A DNA stretch of 64,000 nt from DASQDN01 sp963825845 (lineage in GTDB: Bacteria > Acidobacteriota > Terriglobia > Bryobacterales > Bryobacteraceae): NCBI GenBank assembly GCA_963825845.1, contig CAWGVL010000047.1:1-64000 (forward strand), in the 5' to 3' direction. Numbering within the stretch: position 1 is the first letter of the stretch; each line of letters begins with the position of its first letter. The position numbers and the translations under genes are program-made. Below are positions 18,331-26,771 of the stretch, in pieces. Below the pieces are notes generated by a model. The model made no database searches, was not told where the DNA came from, and was given only the letters and a program-made list of their open reading frames with translations.

Positions 18331-18987
18331 TTACAGCTCCATCACGATGTCATTGAGAGAATTCGAATGAAGCATCGCCTCGCGAACAGCCTTTGCGATG
18401 TCGTCCTGCCGGTCTAGGAACGACTGACTGTCCATTGCCTGGATGTTCACCTGAATCGTGCTCGGCTGATGTGCCTCGTGGTTCGCCTGCGGCGTTGCCC
18501 CCGCAAGTTGAGGCTGACCACCTTGCGAGTACCGAACACTGCTGTAACCTCGATCCGCTGAGAGTCCCGCCTCTACAGATACCGACGATGGCATGATGAA
18601 TTTCTCCAGCGCCGGAAGCGGCTCGGGATCACGCGATCCGAACAGTTTCATCAGTCCGGTCACGATTGGTCCGACTCCGGTTACCATTTCGGCTGTCTTG
18701 ATAACTGTCTCCGCCACATTGGTCTCTTTTGTGGGGGAACTCCCGGGCCGTGCTGTGGTCTGAGATGGGCTAATAGTCGAGGCCTCCGCAATCTGAATCA
18801 GACGACTTACCTCAACGGCGGTACTCGCCACATCACTTTCTGCGCGCCTGGAGCTACTCTCGGTTGAAGGAGCATTCGGTGTACCCTGAGCCGCCGGGTA
18901 CCCTAGCATCAGCATCGCCGCGATATCTTGACCGTCGGATGGCGCGTATGAAACGGCTCGCAACAAATCCTCAAACTCACTCGTCAT
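18331..18987 (-). CDS. Short tape-measure-like tail protein
   Basis: A 218-aa protein (MTSEFEDLLRAVSYAPSDG). The Ser/Thr/Ala-rich middle and a hydrophobic segment (VITGVGPIVTGLMKLF-like, about residues 115-130) are followed by a C-terminal helix INVQAMD-type stretch (VQVNIQAMDSQSFLDRQDD, near residues 180-200) that recalls the ends of tail tape-measure proteins. Its start lies inside the end of the G/GT frameshift product (11-base overlap), the usual place for a tape measure. The chain is far shorter than the 700-1000 residues common in siphophages; it would set a very short tail, as in Rhodobacter gene transfer agents, whose tape measure is also of about this size from memory. Confidence 0.55.
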   Translation of the reverse strand: MTSEFEDLLRAVSYAPSDGQDIAAMLMLGYPAAQGTPNAPSTESSSRRAESDVASTAVEVSRLIQIAEASTISPSQTTARPGSSPTKETNVAETVIKTAEMVTGVGPIVTGLMKLFGSRDPEPLPALEKFIMPSSVSVEAGLSADRGYSSVRYSQGGQPQLAGATPQANHEAHQPSTIQVNIQAMDSQSFLDRQDDIAKAVREAMLHSNSLNDIVMEL

Positions 18988-19303
18988 TCGATCTCTCCTT
19001 CGCAAGTAACTGCTCGAGTAGGGAGAACGCATCCACGGTCTTCCCCGGAAGTTCTCTCAGATGTCCGAAGTCACCGAAAGTGCGCCTCGCTTGGTATTCC
19101 TCTATCCAGGCAAGACTTTCACCCGTGATGACCGACTTAGGACATGACGAGACTGCGACTCCCTTCCTCGCCCAAACAACGCGTGGCTGATCTGTAGTCG
19201 ACCCGCGCGCGCACCTTCGCTTTTTATCCAGGCCTTTTGATCGGCATTCGTCGCACTTCCATGCGGCCTGGTTCGCAAATAGAAAGTGGAAGGCGACAGT
19301 TAG
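18977..19303 (-). CDS. Tail assembly chaperone GT extension, expressed by -1 frameshift
   Basis: The T-like part of a G/GT pair. The frame has no ATG/GTG/TTG near its conserved beginning (LTVAFHFLFANQ), but joins the upstream gene exactly if ribosomes slip back one base on A_AAA_AAC at 19303-19309. The fusion would be about 229 aa, against 121 aa for the unshifted product. It carries a C-x2-C plus a third Cys (WKCDECRSKG, RRCARG), which could bind zinc, and ends LAKERSNDE. An alternative independent start at ATG 19331-19333 exists but would use the overlapping codons as a basic leader. Confidence 0.7.
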   Translation of the reverse strand, partial: LTVAFHFLFANQAAWKCDECRSKGLDKKRRCARGSTTDQPRVVWARKGVAVSSCPKSVITGESLAWIEEYQARRTFGDFGHLRELPGKTVDAFSLLEQLLAKERSNDE

Positions 19304-19665
19304 TTTTTTCGGTCTTCTTCTGTAAGAGCGCATTCGCGCTTGATAGCGGCGACGATCTCGCCGCACAACGCCTCGGGGCCGCTTGAGAGGAGTAACTCTA
19401 TATCTGCGTCCCTTCCGTCGAGCGTTAGACCGCGCAGAGACGAAAGACCCCAGCGTAAGTACAGCTCATCGATCTCAGCCCGCAACACGCTCGCTCGTAT
19501 CTTGTCTTCTGCACGCATGCCGGCCTGCTCATACTCGATTCGTGAGCTCAGGTCTCGCACCCGCCGCATCAGATCGATGCGGCGACCGAACGACATGCGC
19601 AGAATTGTGAAGGAGACACCCTCGAGCACCTCCGACTGTATTGTCAACGTGCTTTCGTATTGCAT
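19300..19665 (-). CDS. Tail assembly chaperone G-like
   Basis: A 121-aa phage protein starting MQYESTLTIQSEVLEGVSF, mostly helical, 5 bases after the tail-tube gene. In lambda-like phages the gene between the major tail protein and tape measure encodes the chaperone G, with a minor G-T fusion made by -1 frameshifting. Position, size and the slippery heptamer directly ahead of its stop (CGA-AAA-AAC-TAA) all fit. No sequence motif by itself identifies the family. Confidence 0.7.
   Translation of the reverse strand: MQYESTLTIQSEVLEGVSFTILRMSFGRRIDLMRRVRDLSSRIEYEQAGMRAEDKIRASVLRAEIDELYLRWGLSSLRGLTLDGRDADIELLLSSGPEALCGEIVAAIKRECALTEEDRKN
19303..19309 (-). promoter_or_regulatory. -1 ribosomal frameshift site A_AAA_AAC
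   Basis: On the minus strand the heptamer AAAAAAC sits in the right register (xxA AAA AAC) immediately before the TAA of the G-like gene. Slipping one base back gives AAA AAA CTA ACT, the frame of the downstream T-like ORF. This is a textbook X_XXY_YYZ site. Confidence 0.75.
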
Positions 19666-19670
19666 GCCGG

Positions 19671-20843
19671 TTAACCAAACGCGAGAACGAGTTCGTCGTC
19701 TGAACTGCCTTGGGCCCGGCATCCTGAGAAGCGCCAGCGAACACGTGTCTCGCTATCGTCGAACTGTGGCGTCTCCGGCACTACGCTCTTCATGAATGCT
19801 CCGAAGAGCTGGCCGGGCTGCTCACCGAGTTGAAACATGGCGCTGATTGGAGAACGTTGTCTTGCGGCAGCGTAGAGAGCAGTGGTGCTATCGTCTTCAT
19901 TCCCGTACAGCTCAAAGTCGACGCTCACATTGCGGACTCCCGCCGTGACGCACCTTATATTGCTCGAGCCGAACTCACGAGCCCGGACGTCGATACCGTT
20001 ATCGAGCGACAACTCCGCAGACGTAAGTGTATAAAACCGCTCGGGATTGACACCGAGCCACACCTGCCCCATGTGGCCAGGCACAATCGAGTAGTCGAAG
20101 CCCTCTGTCTCCGGTTCTTCAGGGAATTCGGTCAGTTGGCCCTGACCCGCAGCGAAGCTGATATTGTCAATCAAATCCTGCGCCGGCCCTGCGAATTGGA
20201 ATTCGTGAAAGTCAGAGTTGACAGTAACTTTCATCCTGTCGACGACGGCGCCGCAAAGGATCCGCTGAACGGATTCCACGGGTGACCAATAATCGAAGAT
20301 AGTAGCGCTCGGCAGGTTCTTTCCAAGCGAATAAGTGATGGTGGGCCCGGTCACGTAGCCTGCAACGGGCGTATCGGATAAGGGTGCATTCAATTCAACC
20401 GCCATATCGCTCTCGACTGCCGACACGAACCTCAGTTCTCCACCAAAGGATACTGCTTGCCCCGCTGTTAAGCCATGGCCCGCGTTAAATCGCAGTTGAA
20501 CGTTCGAGCTGCCGTCCGCAATAGTCGCCCCCGAATGCAAAAGTGGAGCTGAGCCCATTGCGGCACGGAACAGAGGTCCATAACCAGGTTGGTCCGTTGC
20601 GTCGCTCCACGTGGTCAAATACGTACGTAGCTGATACTCCGTTTTTCGACGCAACCCTGTAGGAAGACCTGAGAAGGTACGCCCACCAGTCTTATCACGT
20701 CGATCGACCTTCTCGATCGCGTGTTTTATCGACAGTTTGACGGCCGGCAGCCGGTTGCGGCTTCCGATCGTCGGAGTCTCGCCGTAGCTCGATTCCGAAC
20801 CGGCGTAGAACCGGTTTTGGTTAGATGATATGTAACAAGACAT
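19671..20843 (-). CDS. Major tail (tube) protein
   Basis: A 390-aa protein, MSCYISSNQNRFYAGSESSYG start, rich in beta-strand stretches and lacking membrane segments. A region with RFNAGHGLTAGQAVSFGGELRFVSAV (interrupted here to short motifs GHGLTAGQAVSF and ELRFVSAV) resembles tail-tube insertion domains in phages of this type. It lies after the tail-terminator candidate and before the G/GT chaperones, the constant site of the tube gene. The size is large for a tube protein, suggesting an extra surface domain in the middle (about residues 85-170). It is supported by synteny rather than a signature motif. Confidence 0.65.
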   Translation of the reverse strand: MSCYISSNQNRFYAGSESSYGETPTIGSRNRLPAVKLSIKHAIEKVDRRDKTGGRTFSGLPTGLRRKTEYQLRTYLTTWSDATDQPGYGPLFRAAMGSAPLLHSGATIADGSSNVQLRFNAGHGLTAGQAVSFGGELRFVSAVESDMAVELNAPLSDTPVAGYVTGPTITYSLGKNLPSATIFDYWSPVESVQRILCGAVVDRMKVTVNSDFHEFQFAGPAQDLIDNISFAAGQGQLTEFPEEPETEGFDYSIVPGHMGQVWLGVNPERFYTLTSAELSLDNGIDVRAREFGSSNIRCVTAGVRNVSVDFELYGNEDDSTTALYAAARQRSPISAMFQLGEQPGQLFGAFMKSVVPETPQFDDSETRVRWRFSGCRAQGSSDDELVLAFG

Positions 20844-20852
20844 TTTGATCAG

Positions 20853-21353
20853 TCACTCCACACTTACATTCACTCTTAGTTCGACCTTGGCAGATTGAAT
20901 GAAGTTCCGGCCGCCTCTCTTGATGGGACCAAACTCGATTTCGTAGCCACCGCTATAGAAGACACCCGTCGACCATCTGCCGCGCTTCTTGTCCAGCACA
21001 TCTGTTACTGCTTCCACATATGTCTGAAGTGACGACTGTAGTTCGTTCATATGCTCGTGCGATACACGAATGTCAACGCATAGATCGGCGGTTCCGGAGA
21101 ATGTCCGGAATTTCTCTCGCAGGTCGTTTACTACCTTTTCGCAGTACACGTAAACTACGGGATAGCGAACACCGGATGTCTTTTCAGCTAACTCAGCAGC
21201 GACATGACGCTCCAAGATATCTGCCGCCGAAATCTGAGGCAGTTGGATATCGCTGAGGACAACCAGTTCGCCTATCTTAGCGGGTAGTCCGTCGTGATCG
21301 CTACACAGATGTCCCGTCAGCGCGGAAGTCACCATAGTGCTAATTCGAGCCAC
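20853..21353 (-). CDS. Tail terminator / neck protein candidate
   Basis: A 166-aa phage protein. Of several in-frame starts, GTG at 21351-21353 is preferred: it follows the previous stop by one base and has GAGG five bases upstream. Longer versions would overlap the preceding gene by over 50 bases. The chain has helical N-terminal residues (ISAADILERHVAAELAEK) and beta strands (YPVVYVYCEKV, LCVDIRVSHEH, AKVELRVNVSVE), a pattern like tail terminator/completion proteins (gpU-type fold). Function is inferred from position between the neck gene and the tube gene. Confidence 0.55.
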   Translation of the reverse strand: MARISTMVTSALTGHLCSDHDGLPAKIGELVVLSDIQLPQISAADILERHVAAELAEKTSGVRYPVVYVYCEKVVNDLREKFRTFSGTADLCVDIRVSHEHMNELQSSLQTYVEAVTDVLDKKRGRWSTGVFYSGGYEIEFGPIKRGGRNFIQSAKVELRVNVSVE

Positions 21354-21354
21354 T

Positions 21355-22101
21355 TTATCCTCGTGAGATCTGGCCCGAGTTGCGGACGTAGTAATCAGGT
21401 CCGGTGGCATCCGGTCCGGCAAGGTCATGACGTAGGTCGGCCGCCTGTGTCCACAACACGCCCAATGGTAGAGCGATCTCATTCTGTCGCGTGGGCTCGC
21501 CATCCTGAAAGCCGATGAAGACATGCCAGCCTAGGGTATTGGACGGTCCGGTGCCTGGGTCTATGGTCAGCGCTCCACCCGTAGGTAGATCGATTGCCAC
21601 GGGCGTACTCTTTTCCCCGATGTTGCCCGTTACATGATGCCATGCCACCTGAACCGTATAAGTACCCTGGACGAGTCCGCCTTGCCCCGACCCGGATACC
21701 TCTGGTTTGCCGGCCTGCGGGACAGGAACGGCTGCCATCCCCACGCCATTGTGAAGTAGACGCAGCAATCCGCGTTCGCTTGCCTTTGTAAACTCTCTCC
21801 ACCGTCCAAGATATCGGTCGTTGAGGTGCAGATTGTATGCGTCGCGATAAATTGTGCTTAATGTGTGTATGACAAGGAGGTCGCGTAACTGACCCGTCAC
21901 AACAACATTGCCGAGGTCGGTTCCGGGGCATCTTGTCCTCAGAAACGAGGTGAGTTCGTAGCCCACTTCCCGTTGGGCGACAGAAACCTTCGAATTCAGT
22001 TCGATGGCTTCAGTACTCGCTACGTCGAGGACGAAGTTGTCGTGCTCTCTAAGATCGTCGATACCGAGAATGGGTCCATCAGTGAACAGCATGTCGATCA
22101 C
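21355..22101 (-). CDS. Phage head-tail connector-region protein
   Basis: A 248-aa protein. The N-terminal about 115 residues are mostly helical (VAQREVGYELTSFLRTR, LHLNDRYLGRWREF) and could be a head-completion adaptor. The C-terminal half contains an immunoglobulin/fibronectin-like beta-sandwich (GTYTVQVAWHHVTG, NTLGWHVFIGFQDGEP), reminiscent of the module in the hub protein and of surface decorations found on neck proteins. Its start overlaps the upstream stop as ATGA (22098-22101). I do not recognise the family. Confidence 0.5.
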   Translation of the reverse strand: MIDMLFTDGPILGIDDLREHDNFVLDVASTEAIELNSKVSVAQREVGYELTSFLRTRCPGTDLGNVVVTGQLRDLLVIHTLSTIYRDAYNLHLNDRYLGRWREFTKASERGLLRLLHNGVGMAAVPVPQAGKPEVSGSGQGGLVQGTYTVQVAWHHVTGNIGEKSTPVAIDLPTGGALTIDPGTGPSNTLGWHVFIGFQDGEPTRQNEIALPLGVLWTQAADLRHDLAGPDATGPDYYVRNSGQISRG

Positions 22102-22418
22102 CCCTTCTCGGATCGTGGCTTTAGGGTACGGCTTCCCTGGTCAGAGACAACTGTGAGTTGAATCTTACCTGCTATTTTTTCCTGTTCGGCGGCGGCGAGC
22201 GCCTCTTTTGCTTCGGCATAATACGAAGTTTTCTCTTGTTGATCGGCGAGGCGACCTTTCCCCTCTACGACGAGTTTCGCGGCAGCTTCGCGAGTCACTT
22301 CAGTTGCGCGTCCGGGCTTACCGCCCTCTGAAGTTTCTAAGCTCAAGACCACCACGTAAGGATCTTGAATATTCCGCTCTATCTCACGAATTTTTTGAAA
22401 GTACAATCGAATGTCCAC
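22098..22418 (-). CDS. Small conserved phage head-region protein
   Basis: A 106-aa protein. It starts at GTG 22416-22418 (VDIRLYFQKIREIERNI), with AAAGGAGA at ideal spacing. Two short strands (YVVVLSLETSEGGKPG) are followed by a charged helical region with EAKEALAAAEQEKI. It lies behind the coat gene and an intercistronic hairpin, where phages encode decoration or small head-completion proteins. No family recognised. Confidence 0.55.
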   Translation of the reverse strand: MDIRLYFQKIREIERNIQDPYVVVLSLETSEGGKPGRATEVTREAAAKLVVEGKGRLADQQEKTSYYAEAKEALAAAEQEKIAGKIQLTVVSDQGSRTLKPRSEKG

Positions 22419-22445
22419 GCAATTGTCTCCTTTTGTGACAACGAA

Positions 22446-22470
22446 GGGCCCCAGCGGTAAGCCGGGGCCC
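22446..22470 (-). terminator. Hairpin after coat gene (partial terminator)
   Basis: A perfect 7-bp stem (GGGCCCC/GGGGCCC, 11-base loop) lies 7 bases past the coat-protein stop, followed on the minus strand by TTCGTTGTC. With only a weak T-run it may attenuate transcription or protect the 3' end of the coat message, giving high coat expression relative to downstream genes. Confidence 0.5.
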
Positions 22471-22476
22471 AACAAA

Positions 22477-23388
22477 CTAGCTCCGGACCTGCACTCCGTG
22501 GTTGTTGCGCAGAACCGCACAACCGTAGAGCACGTCTACAGTGAACTGCTGCGCCAACGTATTCGGCGCATAGCTCATCAACACCCGAACGCCGAAGTTC
22601 CCCATTTCCGCATACTCGGCGATAGCGCCCGTGCCCGGGAGCGGTTGCGGCAGGCGACGAGTCACCAAACCGATCGCATTGCGAGAGAAGGCCATGTTCT
22701 GCGTGGTCACCGGGGTCATTCCGGTCTTCGGGACGAACTGCGACCGGAAGACGTAGAAGTCCTTGATCTTTCCGACATTGCCGTCGACAAGGGCGCGAAG
22801 ACCTGCTTCACCAGCGCTGCTGTATTCGCTAAATCGCGGGATTTGACGAAGTTGCGAGTACGCGTTCCCATCCACAATCAGATACTTCGGCTGACTGGCC
22901 GGAACTTTGGCGTTAAAAAGCGAAGTCTCAGCGCTGTCGATCGCAGCTTCCGTTAACGCCGATCCGCCTGTACCCACGGGCGCGTTGGAGGTGAATTGCG
23001 CGTACAAATTCAAAAGGTCCGTTTCGATCTTCTCGGCCAGCGCCGTGACTGCCGGCTGCATGTACAGTCTCAACAGATCGGGAACGGCGATGACTTTGGT
23101 CACGTCCGGAATCTGAAAGGTTGCTTCAGCGTGCGTGTTCAGCACGATCGAGGCGTTACCGACGTTAGGGTTCTGGGTTACAACCGAACCACCCTCGGCA
23201 ATATTGTTCGCGACCAGCGTTGGAGGAATCGGTACATTTACCGTGTCTCCCGCCTGGGCCAGCGTGGGCTCAAAATCGCGGTTGACGAGGTTACCCATAA
23301 CCAGGTTGCCCGTCAGCGCGGGGAGCGCGTCTACAGCTACTAGCTTCACAATCGCGTTAGCCAAATTGGCTGATGTGATCACTGCCAT
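22477..23388 (-). CDS. Major capsid (coat) protein, P22-coat/HK97-fold type
   Basis: A 303-aa coat protein. It opens MAVITSANLANAIVKLVAVDAL and continues VMGNLVNRDFEP, AGDTVNVPIPP and a central run KVPASQPKYLIVDGNAYSQL; that layout is typical of the P22-coat-like major capsid family in tailed phages. There is no prohead-protease gene; instead a scaffold gene directly precedes it, the arrangement of P22-like heads. A hairpin follows its stop. The gene is uninterrupted. Confidence 0.8.
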   Translation of the reverse strand: MAVITSANLANAIVKLVAVDALPALTGNLVMGNLVNRDFEPTLAQAGDTVNVPIPPTLVANNIAEGGSVVTQNPNVGNASIVLNTHAEATFQIPDVTKVIAVPDLLRLYMQPAVTALAEKIETDLLNLYAQFTSNAPVGTGGSALTEAAIDSAETSLFNAKVPASQPKYLIVDGNAYSQLRQIPRFSEYSSAGEAGLRALVDGNVGKIKDFYVFRSQFVPKTGMTPVTTQNMAFSRNAIGLVTRRLPQPLPGTGAIAEYAEMGNFGVRVLMSYAPNTLAQQFTVDVLYGCAVLRNNHGVQVRS

Positions 23389-23496
23389 TACTTTTTCTCC
23401 TGTCTATCTTTCACTGAATGAAATGCCGGCCCTCAGACACACTTCGACTTACATAGGTGATCAAGTGCGCCTATTGTGATGAGTAGGCCGGGTGTA

Positions 23497-24081
23497 CTAC
23501 ACGCCGCGGATCGTCTGACTTGCGATTCGCGCGATCTCCTGCCGAACCTTGTCGAGCTCTTCAGCGCTCATGCCCGGCCGGATCTTATCCAGATCGACCG
23601 TGCTGGCAGTGATGGGGGCCTTCTGCCCCGATCCTGCGCCCGATCCGCCTTGAATTCGTCCGGGTAATAGCTCGGGGTTCTCGTTGAGAAATCCGGTCAG
23701 GTACTCTCTCATCGCAACGTCGCCTGAGTCCGTTTTGGCGATGAGTCGACCCTCACTATTCCTATGGATGTCTTCTCTAACGGCCTTGAAAGCCAAGTCC
23801 ACCTTCGTAACCCCGAGTCGTTGCAATTCAGCTCGGATCGAAGATGCTCGTTCCAATTCCTCGGCCATCTCACGACTACGGCGATTCTCGTCAACAAGTT
23901 CGTTAAGTCGCCGCTCGAGTTGCTCACGGCGCTTTCTCTCCTCAACGAGTTCCACCTTGTACGCCGGCTCAGTCTTGGACTGCTCCATTCGTGCGTACTC
24001 TTCAATGGCGTTACGCACGATGTTCCGGATGTCCTGATGTTGTCCCGGCTCGGACGCGCCCTGTGATGTTTCTTCTTCCAT
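23497..24081 (-). CDS. Scaffolding protein
   Basis: A 194-aa, strongly charged, mostly helical protein (MEEETSQGASEPG start at 24081, GAGGAGAG upstream). A long coiled coil spans about residues 45-85 (ELVEERKRREQLERRL, ENRRSREMAEELERA), followed by a small compact domain (LTGFLNENPELLPGR) and a Gly/Ser linker. Scaffolds of phages are just such short-lived coiled-coil proteins encoded between portal and coat genes. The name is inferred from layout and composition. Confidence 0.7.
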   Translation of the reverse strand: MEEETSQGASEPGQHQDIRNIVRNAIEEYARMEQSKTEPAYKVELVEERKRREQLERRLNELVDENRRSREMAEELERASSIRAELQRLGVTKVDLAFKAVREDIHRNSEGRLIAKTDSGDVAMREYLTGFLNENPELLPGRIQGGSGAGSGQKAPITASTVDLDKIRPGMSAEELDKVRQEIARIASQTIRGV

Positions 24082-24100
24082 ACTCTCCTCTCTCGAACGG

Positions 24101-25486
24101 TCAGTTCCGCTCGAAGCTTTCATCGATTTCTGTCGCAATGCGATCCTTCACTTCCTGTCGCACATCGCACAGATATTTATAGGCCAATCGCTTCAGCACT
24201 TGTCGCTTTAAAGTAGGCGACTCAATACCGAGCGACAGCAGCCGCTCTGCATCCTGGAGGTCTGTGCTGAAATCGCGGATATCGAAGTCATCCAAGCCTG
24301 AAACGTCGACCTGCAAATCATCGCAACGCGCTGCCTGCACAGCGCGAATTATGCGTTTCATCGTGTCCTTGACGGCATCGCCGTAAGCGCGCAAGACCTC
24401 TTGGGTTATCGCAAAGTCGCGCATCTTGCTAAGTCCCGATTGCGCGGATGCGGGCGTGTGAAGGCCGGTCGCTTGCGTCATCAGGTAACAAACGCGGTAG
24501 ATCTCCTCCTGCAAGCGGCTCAGATTCTCTGAGGCGATTTGATACACATGTCCTTCGGGCTCCGTCCAGCCAAATCTGTCGTTTGGACCGAGCTGGATGT
24601 AATACGCCTCGCCAACGATCTGGTTCCACGGCCGCTCGCTGTAAATGACAGGCGTTGCGAATAGCCCCATGGTCAAAGCCCAGGACAACGCGTTTGATTT
24701 GTTGAAGTGCTCGAGTTGTAACAGGCCTGCCTTATTCATGAGCCAAAGACCATCACTTACTCGAAGTTCAAACAGCGGTACACGCTCCTGCACCGCGAGC
24801 GCATGCCTGCCTTCGTCGATCAGTTCAATGGCCGAATCCCGCTCGGCGCCTTTGCGGTATACGCGATAAGTCGTGCGGTCATAGTATCGCCACAAGGTTT
24901 CTTTCTCGAACGAAGGAGCATCGGGACCGCTTTTTCGCAGATACTCAGTGCGCAGTACGATCCATTCAAAGCTACCCCTCGAATCAAAACTCCAGTTGAT
25001 CAGACTATCGGCAGGATAATCGACCAGGTATCCGCGAGATGCGCCGATAAGGTCTTCCTCAGCTCGCGTTCCTACTGGAATGGCGCACTTCGGGAAGTCC
25101 ACAAGTGTATAAGAGACTCCGCAAACAAGCGCCTCGATGAGTTGCTTGCGGAAAAAATCGCTCAGGGTCGATCCCTTCAAATCGCAGTCATCAGCGAAGT
25201 CGTTGAAGAATTTTCGGCCGTGAGTCGCCAGACCTTCGATATGCAACTCTGGTTCGCGACGAAACAACGTGGCCGCATACCAGTCGATAATCGATCCGGC
25301 GTAGTTTTCATAAAACACCTTGCTCAGCCGCTCGGAGTAGACATCCGCTGGCTCTTTTTGCCGCGGAGTAAGATACTCGGACGCATTCGCCTTGAGTTGT
25401 TCGCCACCGACGTACAAGTCGCGGTACTTGCGCCACATTGCCTTTCGGCCAACATAGTCTGGATGCTCCAAGTTAATGTTCTGCAA
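24101..25486 (-). CDS. Portal protein
   Basis: A 461-aa uninterrupted protein, MQNINLEHPDYVGRKAMW start, preceded by AAGGAGAAAGAG. Features fit a DUF4055-like portal: conserved early region RKYRDLYVGGEQLK, aromatic GSIIDWYAATLFRR, central FATPVIYSERPW and C-terminal helices with YRVCYLMTQATGLHTP and LSKMRDFAITQEVL. Portals form the dodecameric DNA gate at one capsid vertex. It lies after the terminase gene and ahead of the scaffold and coat genes. There is no frameshift. Confidence 0.8.
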   Translation of the reverse strand: MQNINLEHPDYVGRKAMWRKYRDLYVGGEQLKANASEYLTPRQKEPADVYSERLSKVFYENYAGSIIDWYAATLFRREPELHIEGLATHGRKFFNDFADDCDLKGSTLSDFFRKQLIEALVCGVSYTLVDFPKCAIPVGTRAEEDLIGASRGYLVDYPADSLINWSFDSRGSFEWIVLRTEYLRKSGPDAPSFEKETLWRYYDRTTYRVYRKGAERDSAIELIDEGRHALAVQERVPLFELRVSDGLWLMNKAGLLQLEHFNKSNALSWALTMGLFATPVIYSERPWNQIVGEAYYIQLGPNDRFGWTEPEGHVYQIASENLSRLQEEIYRVCYLMTQATGLHTPASAQSGLSKMRDFAITQEVLRAYGDAVKDTMKRIIRAVQAARCDDLQVDVSGLDDFDIRDFSTDLQDAERLLSLGIESPTLKRQVLKRLAYKYLCDVRQEVKDRIATEIDESFERN

Positions 25487-25498
25487 ATCTCTTTCTCC

Positions 25499-26771
25499 TT
25501 AGAAAAGCCTGTGCGGCTGTTCACCGTACTGCACCGATGTGCGCGTTTCTTGCCACACCAGATAACCGAGCGCGTCCGATAGATGTGTCCTTTTCGGATC
25601 GCGATCTTTATCAATCTGTGTCGTGCCTTGCTTCCACACGACCTGTTCGAAATCTTTGATCAACTCCTGGCATTGCGGCGCGATTCGCATGTGAATATCA
25701 CCTCTCGCGCTGCGCAGTTTCGCGTTAACCATCAGCACGCGGTCTCGCACTGCCGGGTTCGCCTTGGGAACCCGATAATCGATCGAACGCAGTGGAGTCT
25801 TCAGAAAATGCTCTCGCATCATCTGGTAGTCTGTAGTCCCCGACGTCTTCAGGTTGTTCCCGGAGGCGTCCCCGTAAATCACCAATCCGTTGCCGACGTA
25901 TCTCTGGAACCGTTTCCAGATTCCTCACATGCTCGCTGCGTACTTGCGCGGCTTATCATAATCTCGTCGAGTACGTTTACTCTGATCTCCCTGTCGCTGC
26001 GCCACAATGGAGCACATCGGGTCCACATTGAAGTCGACCGCCCACAATAGCGGAAGTCCCAACTCCAGACGCAGCTCTCCAATGTGGGCCTCTCGCGAGA
26101 ACGCGTGGTAAACGAGGCCCGTGTTAGCCGCCAGATACTCGCCGAGCATTCGTGCTTGAAGAACTTCTGGTCGGTAGCTCGATTTCAAGCGATCGTAGAA
26201 GTCTGGAATCTGATCCAGAATGTATCTGTTCTCGAACGGCTTGGCCTGTACCAGCTCATATCCTTCGACAGGGGCGCCGATGAATCGCCGGTGGACCCAG
26301 TCATGTCCCTTGGGAGTCCACACCGCGAATCCGGAAAGGCGCGTTGCCTGTGGATCCCGCAGTCGTCCTTCGCCGCAGCCACGCTTCCTCGCATGTATAA
26401 GTCAACTCATCTACGCCAGACCAGCCAGGTTCGTACCCGCAGCCGCTCAAACTCATCAGCGACCGCAGCAGGATACGAGATCCCGTGTCCTTCATCGTGA
26501 TTACAAACTCACTTTTATTCAGCTCATACGGAATGTCATTCGCATGTAGAATCTCGGTTAATGCCGCGAGTGTCGCATCCCTCAACATCGGATATGTTGG
26601 TGCGCCGGGACCAACCCTGTACGTCCAGGATTGAGATATGTCGAGCCTGATCGCTTCGTGACAAAGCGCGGCGCTTTTACCGATCCGATTAGCCCGAGTA
26701 GCCTTTAACCGCCCTGCCGACCGATGAAACCGTCGCTGCGATGGAAGCGGCGAGTACGTTATGTTTCTTAA
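25499..26771 (-). CDS. Terminase large subunit (TerL), interrupted by several indels
   Basis: The DNA-packaging motor, spread over at least three frames. Recognisable in order: LPSQRRFH, a Walker A region ending IGKSAALCHEAI (26670-26720, itself scrambled by two indels), GAPTYPMLRDATLAAL, a Walker B-like GVDELTY, VWTPKGHDWVHRRFIG, then the nuclease domain with AVDFNVDPM, VIYGDASGNNLK and HLSDALGYLVW. Restoring single bases in short runs of G, C and T around 26440-26470 yields FERLRGTNLAWFGVDE, so much of the damage looks like homopolymer loss. Whether TerL is intact in the organism decides if the cluster can package DNA. Confidence 0.7.
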
